Positions 8,873 through 16,858 of a stretch of 64,000 nt of DNA are shown in pieces. The translations under genes and the position numbers were made by a program. Position 1 is the stretch's first letter, and the number at the start of each line of letters is the position of its first letter. The stretch comes from Chitinophagaceae bacterium (GTDB lineage Bacteria; Bacteroidota; Bacteroidia; Chitinophagales; Chitinophagaceae): NCBI GenBank assembly GCA_013140985.1, contig JABFRU010000005.1, forward strand, positions 1-64,000, read 5' to 3'. Below the pieces are notes generated by a model that saw only the letters and a program-made list of their open reading frames with translations, searched no databases and was not told the origin of the DNA.

Positions 8873-9511
8873 TTAATATAACGTCCGCCGGTTGGTTTTG
8901 TTCCATATCAGTACAATAATAAACCCTGTTATCGCTCCGCCGAGGTGAGCAAAATGAGCAATATTATCGCCTTGTATATTCCCAAATCCTCCAAACAAGT
9001 CAAGCAAAATATAACCGATCACAACCCACTTTGCTTTTACAGGAATTGGGATCGGCATTATCATTAACTCCGTGTTGGGAAATAAATATCCAAAAGCCAC
9101 CATTACTCCCATCACGGCTCCGGATGCACCCACAGCGATCGAATAAGTGCCCATTATGTATTGCATGGTCAAATGTGCAGCAGCGGCCCCTAAACCACAG
9201 GCGAGATAAAAGAACAGGAATCTTTTTGGGCCCCATATATTCTCTAATACACGACCAAACATATAAAGAGCAAACATATTGAACAGGATATGGAAGAACA
9301 TTTTAAAGCTCGGCGCATGAAGGAACATATGCGTGACGACCTGGTAAGGTTCAAAGAATGGTGTGTTGATTGGCCATAATGCCCCTTTGGATGTTAACTG
9401 GTATTGGCCATCCAATGATAACTGGGCCAGCCAAGCAAGTACATTCAGGATAATAAGGTTCTTAACAATGGGAGGAAAACTATCAGGTCTTGTAAATCGA
9501 AAATTGCTCAT
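8873..9511 (-). CDS. Rhomboid family intramembrane serine protease (second copy)
   Basis: A 212-residue minimal rhomboid with six predicted helices. The catalytic serine is in IAVGASGAVMGVM (about residue 131), and the histidine is in FAHLGGAITGFII. HMFLHAPSFKMFFHILFNMFALYMFG gives the typical HxxxN-type helix with the oxyanion residues. It is upstream of, and in the same direction as, the longer rhomboid gene, so the two are probably co-transcribed. A TATTTTTG promoter element lies 4 bp before the ATG. Function beyond intramembrane proteolysis cannot be deduced. Confidence 0.93.
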   Translation of the reverse strand: MSNFRFTRPDSFPPIVKNLIILNVLAWLAQLSLDGQYQLTSKGALWPINTPFFEPYQVVTHMFLHAPSFKMFFHILFNMFALYMFGRVLENIWGPKRFLFFYLACGLGAAAAHLTMQYIMGTYSIAVGASGAVMGVMVAFGYLFPNTELMIMPIPIPVKAKWVVIGYILLDLFGGFGNIQGDNIAHFAHLGGAITGFIIVLIWNKTNRRTLY

Positions 9512-9515
9512 TGGG

Positions 9516-9523
9516 CAAAAATA
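9516..9523 (-). promoter_or_regulatory. -7 promoter element TATTTTTG, 4 bp from the rhomboid ATG
   Basis: It matches the Bacteroidota consensus TAnnTTTG on the minus strand. Only the four bases CCCA separate it from the start codon, implying a leaderless or nearly leaderless mRNA. No clear -33 TTTG is seen. Confidence 0.5.
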
Positions 9524-9561
9524 ACTGTTATTACGTTCCGGGTAGATTCAAAATTGCAGCT

Positions 9562-11079
9562 TTAATTATTTTTTAGTTTTAGTTGCGCCACATTCTCTAT
9601 ATGATGTGTATGCGGGAACATATCTACCGGCTGCATTTTTGTTACTTCATATTTTTCGGCCAGCATGTTCAGATCTCTCGCCTGTGTGGCAGGATTACAA
9701 CTTACATATACCACTGTTGGCGCTGCTATATCCAATATCTTTTGCACCAGTTTAGGATGCATACCTGCTCTTGGCGGATCGGTAATGATGACATCAGGTC
9801 TTCCATGCGCAGCAAAAAAATCATCATTACAAATATCAATTACATCTCCCGCAAAAAATTCGGCACCCGTTAATCCGTTCAGCGTTGCATTTTCTTTGGC
9901 ATCAACGATAGCCGCTTCTATCATTTCAACCCCGATGATCTTTTTAGCGCCTTTACTTACAAAAATGCCAATGCTGCCCGTGCCGCAATAGAGATCATAC
10001 ACAATTTCATTTCCTGATAACTCTGCAAAATCCCTTGTGATCTTATATAATTGCTCCGCCTGTTTGGTATTCGTTTGAAAAAATGATTTCGGCCCGATCT
10101 TAAATTGAAAGTCTTCCAGTTTTTCGATCACATATCCCTTACCCGAATAAGTGACCGGGTTAAGATCATGCAAACTGTCATTCCATTTTGTATTGACCGT
10201 ATATACTAATGTCGTTATCGCAGGAATAGTTTGTTGTAAATATTTTAATAACCCTTCTGTCTTTTTGAAATCATCTTCTCCAACGATCACATTCACCATC
10301 ACTTCACCGGTATCACAGATGCGTAATTGCACATTGCGTAAAAAACCGGTATGACGACGGACATCATAAAAAGACAGATCATTGGCTGCGGCATATTGCC
10401 TGGTCGCTTCTCTTACCTCGTTAGTAGGTTCGGACTGCAGGTGGCATTGTTGAACGTCAACTATTTTATCAAACAATCCTTTGGCATGAAAGCCGACGGC
10501 GCCAATGACCTCCCTAAATCCCTCTGAAGGAGGGACTTTCGGAGAGTCTTCAATATTGGAAACAGTTTTCGATATTGAAGACTCTAAAACCCCTCCTTCG
10601 GAGGGGCTTGGGGAGGCCTCTTTTGTCTTCTGAAATTCTTTTTCAGGAATGTATTTATAAACTCCAAAAGTATATTCCAACTTATTGCGATAAAGACGGT
10701 CATTCACGGCGCCGACGATCGGAGAAAATTCAGGCAAAGGGATCTTGGCGATCCGCTGTACCGCATCTTTTACCTGTTGTTGTTTGAATTTTAATTGTTC
10801 ATCATAGGATACCATTTGCCACTGGCAACCGCCGCAATCTCCAAAATGAGAACAAAAAGGAGTTACCCTTTTATCCGAAAGCTCATGATACACCAGGGGA
10901 TAACCTTCGGCCCAGTCTTTTTTATTTTTATACAGGAACACATCCACCACATCTCCGGGCACTGTTCTTTCCACAAATACCACTTTACCCTGCCAACGGC
11001 CCAGGCTCCGGCCTTCGGTAGCATAATCTTCTACCCGCATTTTTTCCAGTATGGTGGGCTTTTTTCTTTTTCTCGCCAT
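9562..11079 (-). CDS. rlmD: 23S rRNA (uracil-1939-C5)-methyltransferase RlmD
   Basis: A 505-residue TRAM-domain RNA m5U methyltransferase. The N-terminal TRAM domain (about 12-70) is followed by the iron-sulfur cluster cysteines of FCSHFGDCGGCQW and a later cysteine in VQQCHLQ. The SAM site is VYDLYCGTGSIGIF, then ITDPPRAGMHPK, and the catalytic cysteine is in VYVSCNPATQARDL. About 36 residues between KEFQKTKE and VIGAVGFHAKG (from EASPSPSEGG to VPPSEGFRE) are encoded by a palindromic repeat element and look like an in-frame insertion. A TACATTTG element ends 4 bp before the ATG. Paralogs modifying U747 or tRNA exist; RlmD is the best fit. Confidence 0.92.
   Translation of the reverse strand: MARKRKKPTILEKMRVEDYATEGRSLGRWQGKVVFVERTVPGDVVDVFLYKNKKDWAEGYPLVYHELSDKRVTPFCSHFGDCGGCQWQMVSYDEQLKFKQQQVKDAVQRIAKIPLPEFSPIVGAVNDRLYRNKLEYTFGVYKYIPEKEFQKTKEASPSPSEGGVLESSISKTVSNIEDSPKVPPSEGFREVIGAVGFHAKGLFDKIVDVQQCHLQSEPTNEVREATRQYAAANDLSFYDVRRHTGFLRNVQLRICDTGEVMVNVIVGEDDFKKTEGLLKYLQQTIPAITTLVYTVNTKWNDSLHDLNPVTYSGKGYVIEKLEDFQFKIGPKSFFQTNTKQAEQLYKITRDFAELSGNEIVYDLYCGTGSIGIFVSKGAKKIIGVEMIEAAIVDAKENATLNGLTGAEFFAGDVIDICNDDFFAAHGRPDVIITDPPRAGMHPKLVQKILDIAAPTVVYVSCNPATQARDLNMLAEKYEVTKMQPVDMFPHTHHIENVAQLKLKNN
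10509..10616. repeat. 108-bp composite palindromic element inserted in frame in rlmD
   Basis: The outer arms are cctccctaaatccctctgaa and onward (left) against a right arm ending cttggggagg; each carries its own small hairpin (CCCTCtgaaGGAGGG, CCCCTCCttcgGGAGGGG). Inside is a perfect 14-bp inverted repeat, AGAGTCTTCAATAT (10543-10556) and ATATTGAAGACTCT (10572-10585). The length, 36 codons, keeps the frame. Confidence 0.75.
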
Positions 11080-11083
11080 CCGG

Positions 11084-11091
11084 CAAATGTA
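11084..11091 (-). promoter_or_regulatory. -7 promoter element TACATTTG, 4 bp from the rlmD ATG
   Basis: It matches TAnnTTTG on the minus strand and is separated from ATG by CCGG, which again suggests a leaderless transcript. It sits at the edge of word-repeat locus E. Confidence 0.5.
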
Positions 11092-11094
11092 GGC

Positions 11095-11217
11095 GTTTAA
11101 GGTTTCAGGTTTAATGTTTGAGGTTACACGGATTCGGGCAACTATTTGCCTTTTACATCTGTCTTTGGAACGCTATTTAACCTTAAACTTTAGACCTTAA
11201 ACTTTTCAACCTTTTAA
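11095..11217. repeat. Word-repeat inverted repeat (locus E, word ggtttaa)
   Basis: The left arm (11095-11125) reads gtttaaggtttcaggtttaa and onward; the right arm (11176-11217) contains ttaaccttaaactttagacc and cttaaacttttcaacctttt. The spacer is about 50 bp. It fills the divergent gap between rlmD and the TlpA-like gene. It uses the same word as locus I at 25.6 kb. Confidence 0.8.
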
Positions 11218-11262
11218 TATCTTTACCGGTTACCTGCCTACCGTCATGCAGGACTCTGACTT

Positions 11263-12702
11263 ATGAAAAGATTTTGTTTTTTTTCGCTCCTGTTATTCTC
11301 TGCCACAGTAATGGCGCAAACGCCACCGGCTTATGAGATCAAAGTGACCTTTAAGCCATTCAAAAATCAATACATCTATCTCGGTCATTATTTTGGCAAG
11401 TCATATCCCATTACTGATTCAGCCTTGCTGAATGACAAAGGCGAAGCCATTTTTAAAGGAAATAAAAAATTGCAAGGTGGTATTTATCTTATCGGCTATC
11501 CCGGCAAGGCTGGTTTTTTTGAGTTCCTCGTTGACAAGCAACAAAAATTTTCAGTGATCGCCGATACGGCTACGATAAGATCAGGGATCAAATTCGTTGG
11601 CTCTCCCGACAATGTTTTGTTTGTGGGCTACCAGCAACACATGAATACTACGGGTCAAAAAGTTGTTGCATTACAGGAACAATTGAAAAAAGCCACTAAC
11701 AAAAAAGATTCTGCTGCACTCACAGAACAACTGACGAAACTGAACAAAGAAGTGAATGATTACCGGGAGGGATTGATCAAAAAAAATCCAACAAGTTTTC
11801 TCAGCACATTGCTTATTACAATGAGGGAGCCCATTTTGACCGGCCGGCTCAAGGAACCGGGAAATAAAGAAGATTCTACGGATGCTTATACTTTTTACAA
11901 ACAGCATTACTGGGATGGCGTTAATTTCTGGGACGGACGTCTTGCTTACACTACTTTATTCGAAGACAAAATTGACAAATACTTTGAGCAATTGGTAGTG
12001 CCTCACCAGGATTCAGTGATCAAAGAGCTGGACAAAATGCTCGGCCCTGCCAGTATCAATGAAGAAATGACCCGTTTCTTATTGGTAAAATTTGTGAATC
12101 GCTACCTGAACCAGAAGTATATGTGGGAAGATGCAGTGTTTGTTCATTTGTTTGAAAAATATTTTGCCCAAAAAAAATACAGCTGGCTGAATGACAGAGG
12201 ATATAAAACCATTACCGACCGGGCCTATAGCTTAATGGCAAACCTTTTGGGAAGCCCGGCATCAGATATTGAATTGCCCGACCCGTCGGAAAAAATAACA
12301 ACCTTGTACGAACTGAAAAGTGATTATACTATTGTTGTTTTTTGGGATCCTACCTGTGGTCATTGTAAAGAAGTGTTGCCAAAATTGGATTCCTTTTACA
12401 CAGCCAAATGGAAAGCAGCGGGGTTGAAAATATTTGCAGTAGGAAAAGAAACAGACGGTAAAAAGAAAGATTGGCTCGATTTTATTCAGCAGCATAAGTT
12501 GCAGGACTGGACACATGTTTATAACAGCAAGTCAGATGATAAAGCAAGGATAGAAGCCAATATCCCGGGCTATTCGCAGCTCTACGATGTACAGACATTT
12601 CCTACATTATATTTGCTGGATAAAGACAAAAGGATCATCGCCAAGAAATTGACCGATGAACAAATCAATGAAATATGGGAGTTGAGATCAAAAAAACAAT
12701 AG
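11263..12702 (+). CDS. TlpA-like thioredoxin-fold protein with N-terminal DUF4369-like domain
   Basis: A 479-residue secreted protein with a signal peptide ending in VMAQ. Residues about 25-135 resemble the DUF4369/DUF5106 beta domain frequent in Bacteroidota thiol proteins. A helical middle region follows, then a thioredoxin domain from about 335 with the redox motif CGHC in FWDPTCGHCKEVLPKLD (about 364-367) and a cis-proline strand TFPTLYLLD. It probably handles periplasmic disulfides or reduces partner proteins. It lies 39 bp upstream of a SurA-like isomerase gene in the same direction, consistent with an envelope protein-folding operon. The partner is unknown. Confidence 0.88.
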   Translation: MKRFCFFSLLLFSATVMAQTPPAYEIKVTFKPFKNQYIYLGHYFGKSYPITDSALLNDKGEAIFKGNKKLQGGIYLIGYPGKAGFFEFLVDKQQKFSVIADTATIRSGIKFVGSPDNVLFVGYQQHMNTTGQKVVALQEQLKKATNKKDSAALTEQLTKLNKEVNDYREGLIKKNPTSFLSTLLITMREPILTGRLKEPGNKEDSTDAYTFYKQHYWDGVNFWDGRLAYTTLFEDKIDKYFEQLVVPHQDSVIKELDKMLGPASINEEMTRFLLVKFVNRYLNQKYMWEDAVFVHLFEKYFAQKKYSWLNDRGYKTITDRAYSLMANLLGSPASDIELPDPSEKITTLYELKSDYTIVVFWDPTCGHCKEVLPKLDSFYTAKWKAAGLKIFAVGKETDGKKKDWLDFIQQHKLQDWTHVYNSKSDDKARIEANIPGYSQLYDVQTFPTLYLLDKDKRIIAKKLTDEQINEIWELRSKKQ

Positions 12703-12741
12703 AAGGTCTTTTATCATTTTCCTTTTTGAATAAATAAGAAT

Positions 12742-14682
12742 ATGAAGAAATTATTTTTGATGGCTGCCGGGATATTTTTTGTGTCCGTTGCTTCATCGCA
12801 AACGCTTTTTACCTACGGTAAATATGCTGGTGATGCAAAAGATTTTCTGCGGGCTTATAACAAGAATACAATAACTCCATCTGTCAGCAAGTCCAAATCC
12901 ATCAATGATTATCTTGAACTATACATCAAATCCCGTTTGAAGATACAGGAAGCTTATGACAGGAAATATGATACCCTTCTGCAGATAAGAAATGAAGTGG
13001 CCAACCTGCGAACACAAATTGCAGAAAATTACATGACTGATCCCGCCATACAGGAACACCTGGTGAATGAAGCATTTCAGCGCAGCCAGAAAGACCTGCA
13101 TGTGGCACATATCTTTATTTCATTCAGAACGGCCCTTGGATTTGACACAACTACAGCCCTGAAAAAGAAAGATGAAATAGTACAGCGCCTGCAGAAAGGA
13201 GAAGATTTTTTACAAGTGGCTCAGCAAAGTTCTGATGATCCTGCTGCTAAAAACAATAAAGGGGATCTTGGCTATATCACTGTTTTTATTTTGCCATATG
13301 AATTTGAAAATGTGATCTATAATACAGCCGTTGGCAAATATTCATCAGCAGTACGTTCAAAGATCGGTTATCACATTTTCAAAAATTTAGGAGAAAGAAA
13401 AGCTGTTGGAAAAATAAAAGCACAGCAAATACTGCTGGCTATTCCTCCCGCTGCTGATGATGCCACCAAAAAACAAATTGCTGCCCGTACCGATTCATTG
13501 TACAAAAGAATAATGGCGGGAGATAATTTCAATCGTCTTGCTTCCGGTTTCAGTAATGATTATATCAGCGGCGCTGCTGGCGGAATGCTGCCCGATATAA
13601 GCGTAGGTCAATATGATCCTTCATTTGAGTCAGTGCTCTGGACCTTGCCAAAAGATAATGCTGTCAGCAAACCATTTCAAACATCACATGGCTGGCATAT
13701 TGTAAAAAGACTTTCATTGAAGCCGATCGTCACCGATGCTAAAGACAAAAACAACCGGCAGGATCTTTTGCAAAGAGTAATGACAGACAGCCGCTGGCAA
13801 TCTTCCCGTGACTTTATTTACAATGAAGTAAGGTCAAAAGCCGGCTTTAAAAGATATCCTTATGACGATGCTGCAGTTTGGAATATGACCGACAGTGTGC
13901 TTGATCTGAAACCCATGCTTCCCAATGGCCGCACTATCATTGCAACTACCCCTATGTTTTCTATTGGTGATTCTGTTTATACTGCTACTCACTGGGTGAA
14001 TTATGCCAACACATTTCGTTACAAACAAGATGGTACCGGCGCTAAACCACATGCCGAGGTAAGGGATGAATGGGAAAAATTCGCCATGGTCAATTATTAT
14101 AAAGATCATCTTGAAAGTTTTAATGAGGATTTTCGCAACCAGATGATTGAATTCAAAGACGGGAATATCTTTTTTGAGGTCATGCAACAGGAAATATGGA
14201 ACAAAGCCCAAACTGATTCAGCAGGTTTATTGAACCTCTATGAAAAAAATAAAAAGAATTATACCTGGAATCAAAGCGCCGATGCATTGATCTTTTTCTG
14301 CTCTGATGCAACAACAGCCAAAGCAGTTCATGAGCAGGTAAAAAAAGATCCGCTTGCCTGGAAAAAAATTGCTGAACAGTACACTGAAAAAATGGTAGTG
14401 GATTCGTCCCGTTTTGAATGGGAGCAGATACCAAGCCTGGGTAAAGTCATTCCCAAAGCAGGACTATTGACAACACCAACCCTTAATACAACCGATAACA
14501 CTTCTTCTTTTGCCTACATCATCAATGTATATCCAAAACCATTGCAAAGAACATTTAACGAAGCAAGAGGCCTTGTTATCTCCGATTATCAAAATGTATT
14601 GGAGAAACAATTTGATGAGATGTTGAGAAAGAAATACCCGGTAGTGATCGATCAGAAGGTGCTTGCGGAAATCTCAAAGTAA
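12742..14682 (+). CDS. SurA/PpiD-like periplasmic peptidylprolyl isomerase
   Basis: A 646-residue secreted protein with a signal peptide (ending VASSQ) and two parvulin (PpiC) domains, about 120-220 and 225-330. Each has the family markers: AHIFISF with GDLGYITVF and GYHIFKNL in the first, and AQQILLAI with GGMLPDIS and GWHIVKRL in the second. The remaining 310 residues are a helical C-terminal part without recognised motif. Such proteins escort outer-membrane proteins through the periplasm. The stop codon TAA is the first part of word-repeat locus F. A second SurA-like gene is at 38.6-40.0 kb. Confidence 0.9.
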   Translation: MKKLFLMAAGIFFVSVASSQTLFTYGKYAGDAKDFLRAYNKNTITPSVSKSKSINDYLELYIKSRLKIQEAYDRKYDTLLQIRNEVANLRTQIAENYMTDPAIQEHLVNEAFQRSQKDLHVAHIFISFRTALGFDTTTALKKKDEIVQRLQKGEDFLQVAQQSSDDPAAKNNKGDLGYITVFILPYEFENVIYNTAVGKYSSAVRSKIGYHIFKNLGERKAVGKIKAQQILLAIPPAADDATKKQIAARTDSLYKRIMAGDNFNRLASGFSNDYISGAAGGMLPDISVGQYDPSFESVLWTLPKDNAVSKPFQTSHGWHIVKRLSLKPIVTDAKDKNNRQDLLQRVMTDSRWQSSRDFIYNEVRSKAGFKRYPYDDAAVWNMTDSVLDLKPMLPNGRTIIATTPMFSIGDSVYTATHWVNYANTFRYKQDGTGAKPHAEVRDEWEKFAMVNYYKDHLESFNEDFRNQMIEFKDGNIFFEVMQQEIWNKAQTDSAGLLNLYEKNKKNYTWNQSADALIFFCSDATTAKAVHEQVKKDPLAWKKIAEQYTEKMVVDSSRFEWEQIPSLGKVIPKAGLLTTPTLNTTDNTSSFAYIINVYPKPLQRTFNEARGLVISDYQNVLEKQFDEMLRKKYPVVIDQKVLAEISK

Positions 14683-15136
14683 TTTGGGATTGGTAATTAG
14701 GTATTTGGGGGAAGAGTCTTCTGTTTCCTCGACCTGTCCAAATAGGCGATATAACCATTTATAAGTTTAAAAACAAGTTCGCACTTTTCTTCTCCCGTTA
14801 TTAATTCTTCATGAGAAATATATTGTTCATCAAATGCAGTAGCAAGGTGTTCCATTGTTTCTGTGACAGATCCCCTGGCAATAATGAAAAAATTTCTGGT
14901 ATCGGTATAAGTATATCGGCCGTATCCTTCAGCAATATTTCGGGTAGCTGAACGGGAGGAATCAATGATCTGCGCAGTCAGTAAGAATTTCTCTTGTACA
15001 GGGAATTTTTTAGCAAGTCCTGAAACATATTTCCTTAACAATCTTGCTTGTCTATAACACTCCAGTTCTTTATAACCTTTGTAGTTCATTTGGGATCTGC
15101 CTAATTCCTAATCCCAAATTACCAATTCCCAAATCT
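14681..15136. mobile_element. Candidate element: word-repeat arms enclosing a four-helix-bundle gene (locus F)
   Basis: The left arm (14681-14711) reads aatttgggattggtaattag and gtatttggggg. The right arm (about 15098-15136) contains cctaattcctaatcccaaat and taccaattcccaaatct, its reverse complement in word content. Between them lies only the four-helix-bundle gene, whose stop codon and last residues are encoded by the left arm. The architecture equals the ORF-less word inverted repeats elsewhere, with the ORF in place of the short spacer. Mobility is an inference; no target-site duplication was identified. Confidence 0.55.
14697..15089 (-). CDS. Four-helix-bundle protein (S23/IVS-encoded, Avd-like family)
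   Basis: A 130-residue protein of the TIGR02436-type family first known from 23S rRNA intervening sequences; Avd, the accessory protein of diversity-generating retroelements, has the same fold. Hallmarks are the helix 2 motif SRSATRNIAEGYGR (about 50-63), the FFIIARGSVTETMEHL segment (about 67-82), and a C-terminal helix ending in GYIAYLDRSR. Such proteins are basic, oligomeric and may bind RNA or DNA. There is no reverse transcriptase nearby. The gene is enclosed by complementary word-repeat arms; the C-terminal PPNT and stop codon come from the left arm. The function is unknown. Confidence 0.9.
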   Translation of the reverse strand: MNYKGYKELECYRQARLLRKYVSGLAKKFPVQEKFLLTAQIIDSSRSATRNIAEGYGRYTYTDTRNFFIIARGSVTETMEHLATAFDEQYISHEELITGEEKCELVFKLINGYIAYLDRSRKQKTLPPNT

Positions 15137-15204
15137 GATCTAAATGTGAAAACAACAGAATTTAGCGTTATTTTTCTCTTTCCGGATCGATTAAAACACC
15201 GTAG

Positions 15205-16155
15205 TTATAACTCCCTCACCACATTCGCTACTACATGCGGCTTACCCAGTGTATAATAATGCAACACCGGCACCCCGGCTTTTTTCAATTCTTTTGATTG
15301 GGTCAATAACCATTCAGTACCTACTTTCTCCACATCCTCATCTTTTTTGCACTTCAAAATTTCGGCCGAAAGATCAGTTGGTATATCAACATAAAAAGTG
15401 CGGGGAATAATAGTCAGTTGTTTGGTAGAGGTGATCGGTTTTAATCCCGGTATGACAGGAACCGTGATGCCGGCTTCACGACAAGCTTTTTCAAAAGCAA
15501 AGAATTTTTTATTATCGAAGAACATTTGTGTAACAATATAATCAGCGCCTGCATCTACTTTCTTTTTTAAATTGATCAGGTCGGTTTGCATATTCGGCGC
15601 TTCAAAATGTTTTTCGGGATAACCGGCCACCCCGGTACAAAAAGTTGTGCTGCTGGTTCCTTTCAGTTCTTCTTCGAGGTAAACGCCATTGTTCAGATCT
15701 ATTACCTGTTTTAGCAGGTCAAGTGCATATTTATGCCCGCCCGGTTCGGGAATAAATGATGTTTCATTTTTAGCTGCATCACCACGAAGCACCAATACAT
15801 TATCAATACCGAGATAGCTTAGTGTCAGTAAAGCATCTTCTGTATCCTGCACAGAAAATCCACCGCAGATCAAATGAGGTACTGTATCAACATTGTATTT
15901 GTTCATGATAGAAGCACAAATGGCTTCGGTACCCGGCCGCTTGCGTATCACCACTTTTTCAAAACTGTTGTCTGGTTTCTTTTTAAAGATATGCTCACTG
16001 CGGTGATAAGTAACATTGATATAAGCCGGCTTGAACTCCATCAATGGGTCAAGATGGTTGTAAATAGCATTAATGCCTTTGCCTTTGAGTGGCGGCAATA
16101 TTTCAAAAGAGATCAATGTATCTTTTGCTTGTTTGATATGGTCAATAACCCTCAT
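15205..16155 (-). CDS. metF: Methylenetetrahydrofolate reductase
   Basis: A 316-residue FAD-dependent TIM-barrel enzyme that reduces 5,10-methylene-THF to 5-methyl-THF for methionine synthesis. ISFEILPPLKG near the N-terminus carries the catalytic glutamate. PAYINVTYH, LVLRGDAAK (FAD/folate binding), FCTGVAGYPEKH and GADYIVTQMFFDN follow family order. The frame is open to a TTG at 16191, but a TATGTTTG promoter element lies at 16171-16178, so the ATG at 16155 is chosen; it gives the normal protein beginning MRVIDHIKQ. The length is typical for bacterial MetF (about 300). Confidence 0.95.
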   Translation of the reverse strand: MRVIDHIKQAKDTLISFEILPPLKGKGINAIYNHLDPLMEFKPAYINVTYHRSEHIFKKKPDNSFEKVVIRKRPGTEAICASIMNKYNVDTVPHLICGGFSVQDTEDALLTLSYLGIDNVLVLRGDAAKNETSFIPEPGGHKYALDLLKQVIDLNNGVYLEEELKGTSSTTFCTGVAGYPEKHFEAPNMQTDLINLKKKVDAGADYIVTQMFFDNKKFFAFEKACREAGITVPVIPGLKPITSTKQLTIIPRTFYVDIPTDLSAEILKCKKDEDVEKVGTEWLLTQSKELKKAGVPVLHYYTLGKPHVVANVVREL

Positions 16156-16170
16156 GCGTATAAATTGATG

Positions 16171-16178
16171 CAAACATA
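16171..16178 (-). promoter_or_regulatory. -7 promoter element TATGTTTG upstream of metF
   Basis: It fits TAnnTTTG on the minus strand, 15 bp from the chosen ATG. It decides against the longer TTG-started reading frame. Confidence 0.45.
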
Positions 16179-16242
16179 CGGCAGGAGGCAATCATAACAA
16201 AGCAATGCACTATTCGGGTAGTGGATCACTTTGAAAAATAAA

Positions 16243-16323
16243 GGCATCCCACAAAGACACAAAAATCACAAAGTAGTTAAGATCAATGTTCCTTTTTTGT
16301 GTTCTTAGTGTCTTTGTGGGAAA
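16243..16323. repeat. Word-repeat inverted repeat (locus G, word cacaaag)
   Basis: The perfect 14-bp outer arms are TCCCACAAAGACAC (16247-16260) and GTGTCTTTGTGGGA (16308-16321), followed inward by aaaaatcacaaag and ccttttttgtgttctta. The gap lies between two minus-strand genes. The stem is strong but no T-run follows on the minus strand. Confidence 0.75.
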
Positions 16324-16348
16324 CAAAATTGAAACAGATACACTACTA

Positions 16349-16738
16349 TTATTCGTGGAGCAATAGACCGGAAACATTTACAGTGTACCGGCAGAAAGAA
16401 CCTGTTCGTATAAAGAATCTTTGTGTACCCGCTGACAGTAACAATCTAACGGAATAAACATATACCTGCTGGTCTTTCTCTCTTTTGTTAATGACCGTTC
16501 CATCATCCATTACTATGTTAAGGTTATCTGATTTAGACCTGATCACAATATTTATTGAACAGGAATCCGGTACATGGAAACTAAAACTGCGTACCTCGGC
16601 AGGTTGTTGGCCAAAAGAAGTATCATAACCCGGCCGGTTGAACTTTACGGGCAGTTTAAATGAGAGATCATAGCGTAATGTATCCTGTGCATTTCCCCTG
16701 AATGCAATGAATGATAAAACAAGGAAAACAAGTTTCAT
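16349..16738 (-). CDS. Hypothetical secreted protein
   Basis: I do not recognise this 129-residue protein. It starts with a short signal peptide (MKLVFLVLSFIAFRGNAQ). The remainder is predicted to be mostly beta strands (INIVIRSKSDNLNIVMDDG, VYVYSVRLLLSAGTQRFFIRTG), compatible with a small beta-sandwich in the periplasm or on the surface. It is divergent from lptB, with a 120-bp gap. No catalytic residues are evident. The coding call rests on the signal peptide and a clean frame. Confidence 0.7.
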   Translation of the reverse strand: MKLVFLVLSFIAFRGNAQDTLRYDLSFKLPVKFNRPGYDTSFGQQPAEVRSFSFHVPDSCSINIVIRSKSDNLNIVMDDGTVINKREKDQQVYVYSVRLLLSAGTQRFFIRTGSFCRYTVNVSGLLLHE

Positions 16739-16846
16739 ACACGCCTTTTGGTAAAGATAATTGCCCCGCCTTTTCCGATATCTTTAAAAGCATGTTGCTT
16801 TGTTAAATCCTCCTGTTAGCTTCCCGGATATGGTTTTTGAAACCCT

Positions 16847-16854
16847 TATTTTTG
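16847..16854 (+). promoter_or_regulatory. -7 promoter element TATTTTTG, 4 bp before the lptB ATG
   Basis: Matches TAnnTTTG with TTCT between it and the ATG at 16859. The arrangement is identical in spacing to rlmD, the second rhomboid gene and the MBL-hydrolase gene, and suggests leaderless mRNA. Confidence 0.5.
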
Positions 16855-16858
16855 TTCT

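Noticed and set aside
16243-16323. Word-repeat loci as ordinary rho-independent terminators
   Set aside because: The arms are long and imperfect and lack consistent T-runs, and some lie inside operons; termination may be a side effect but does not explain the word structure.
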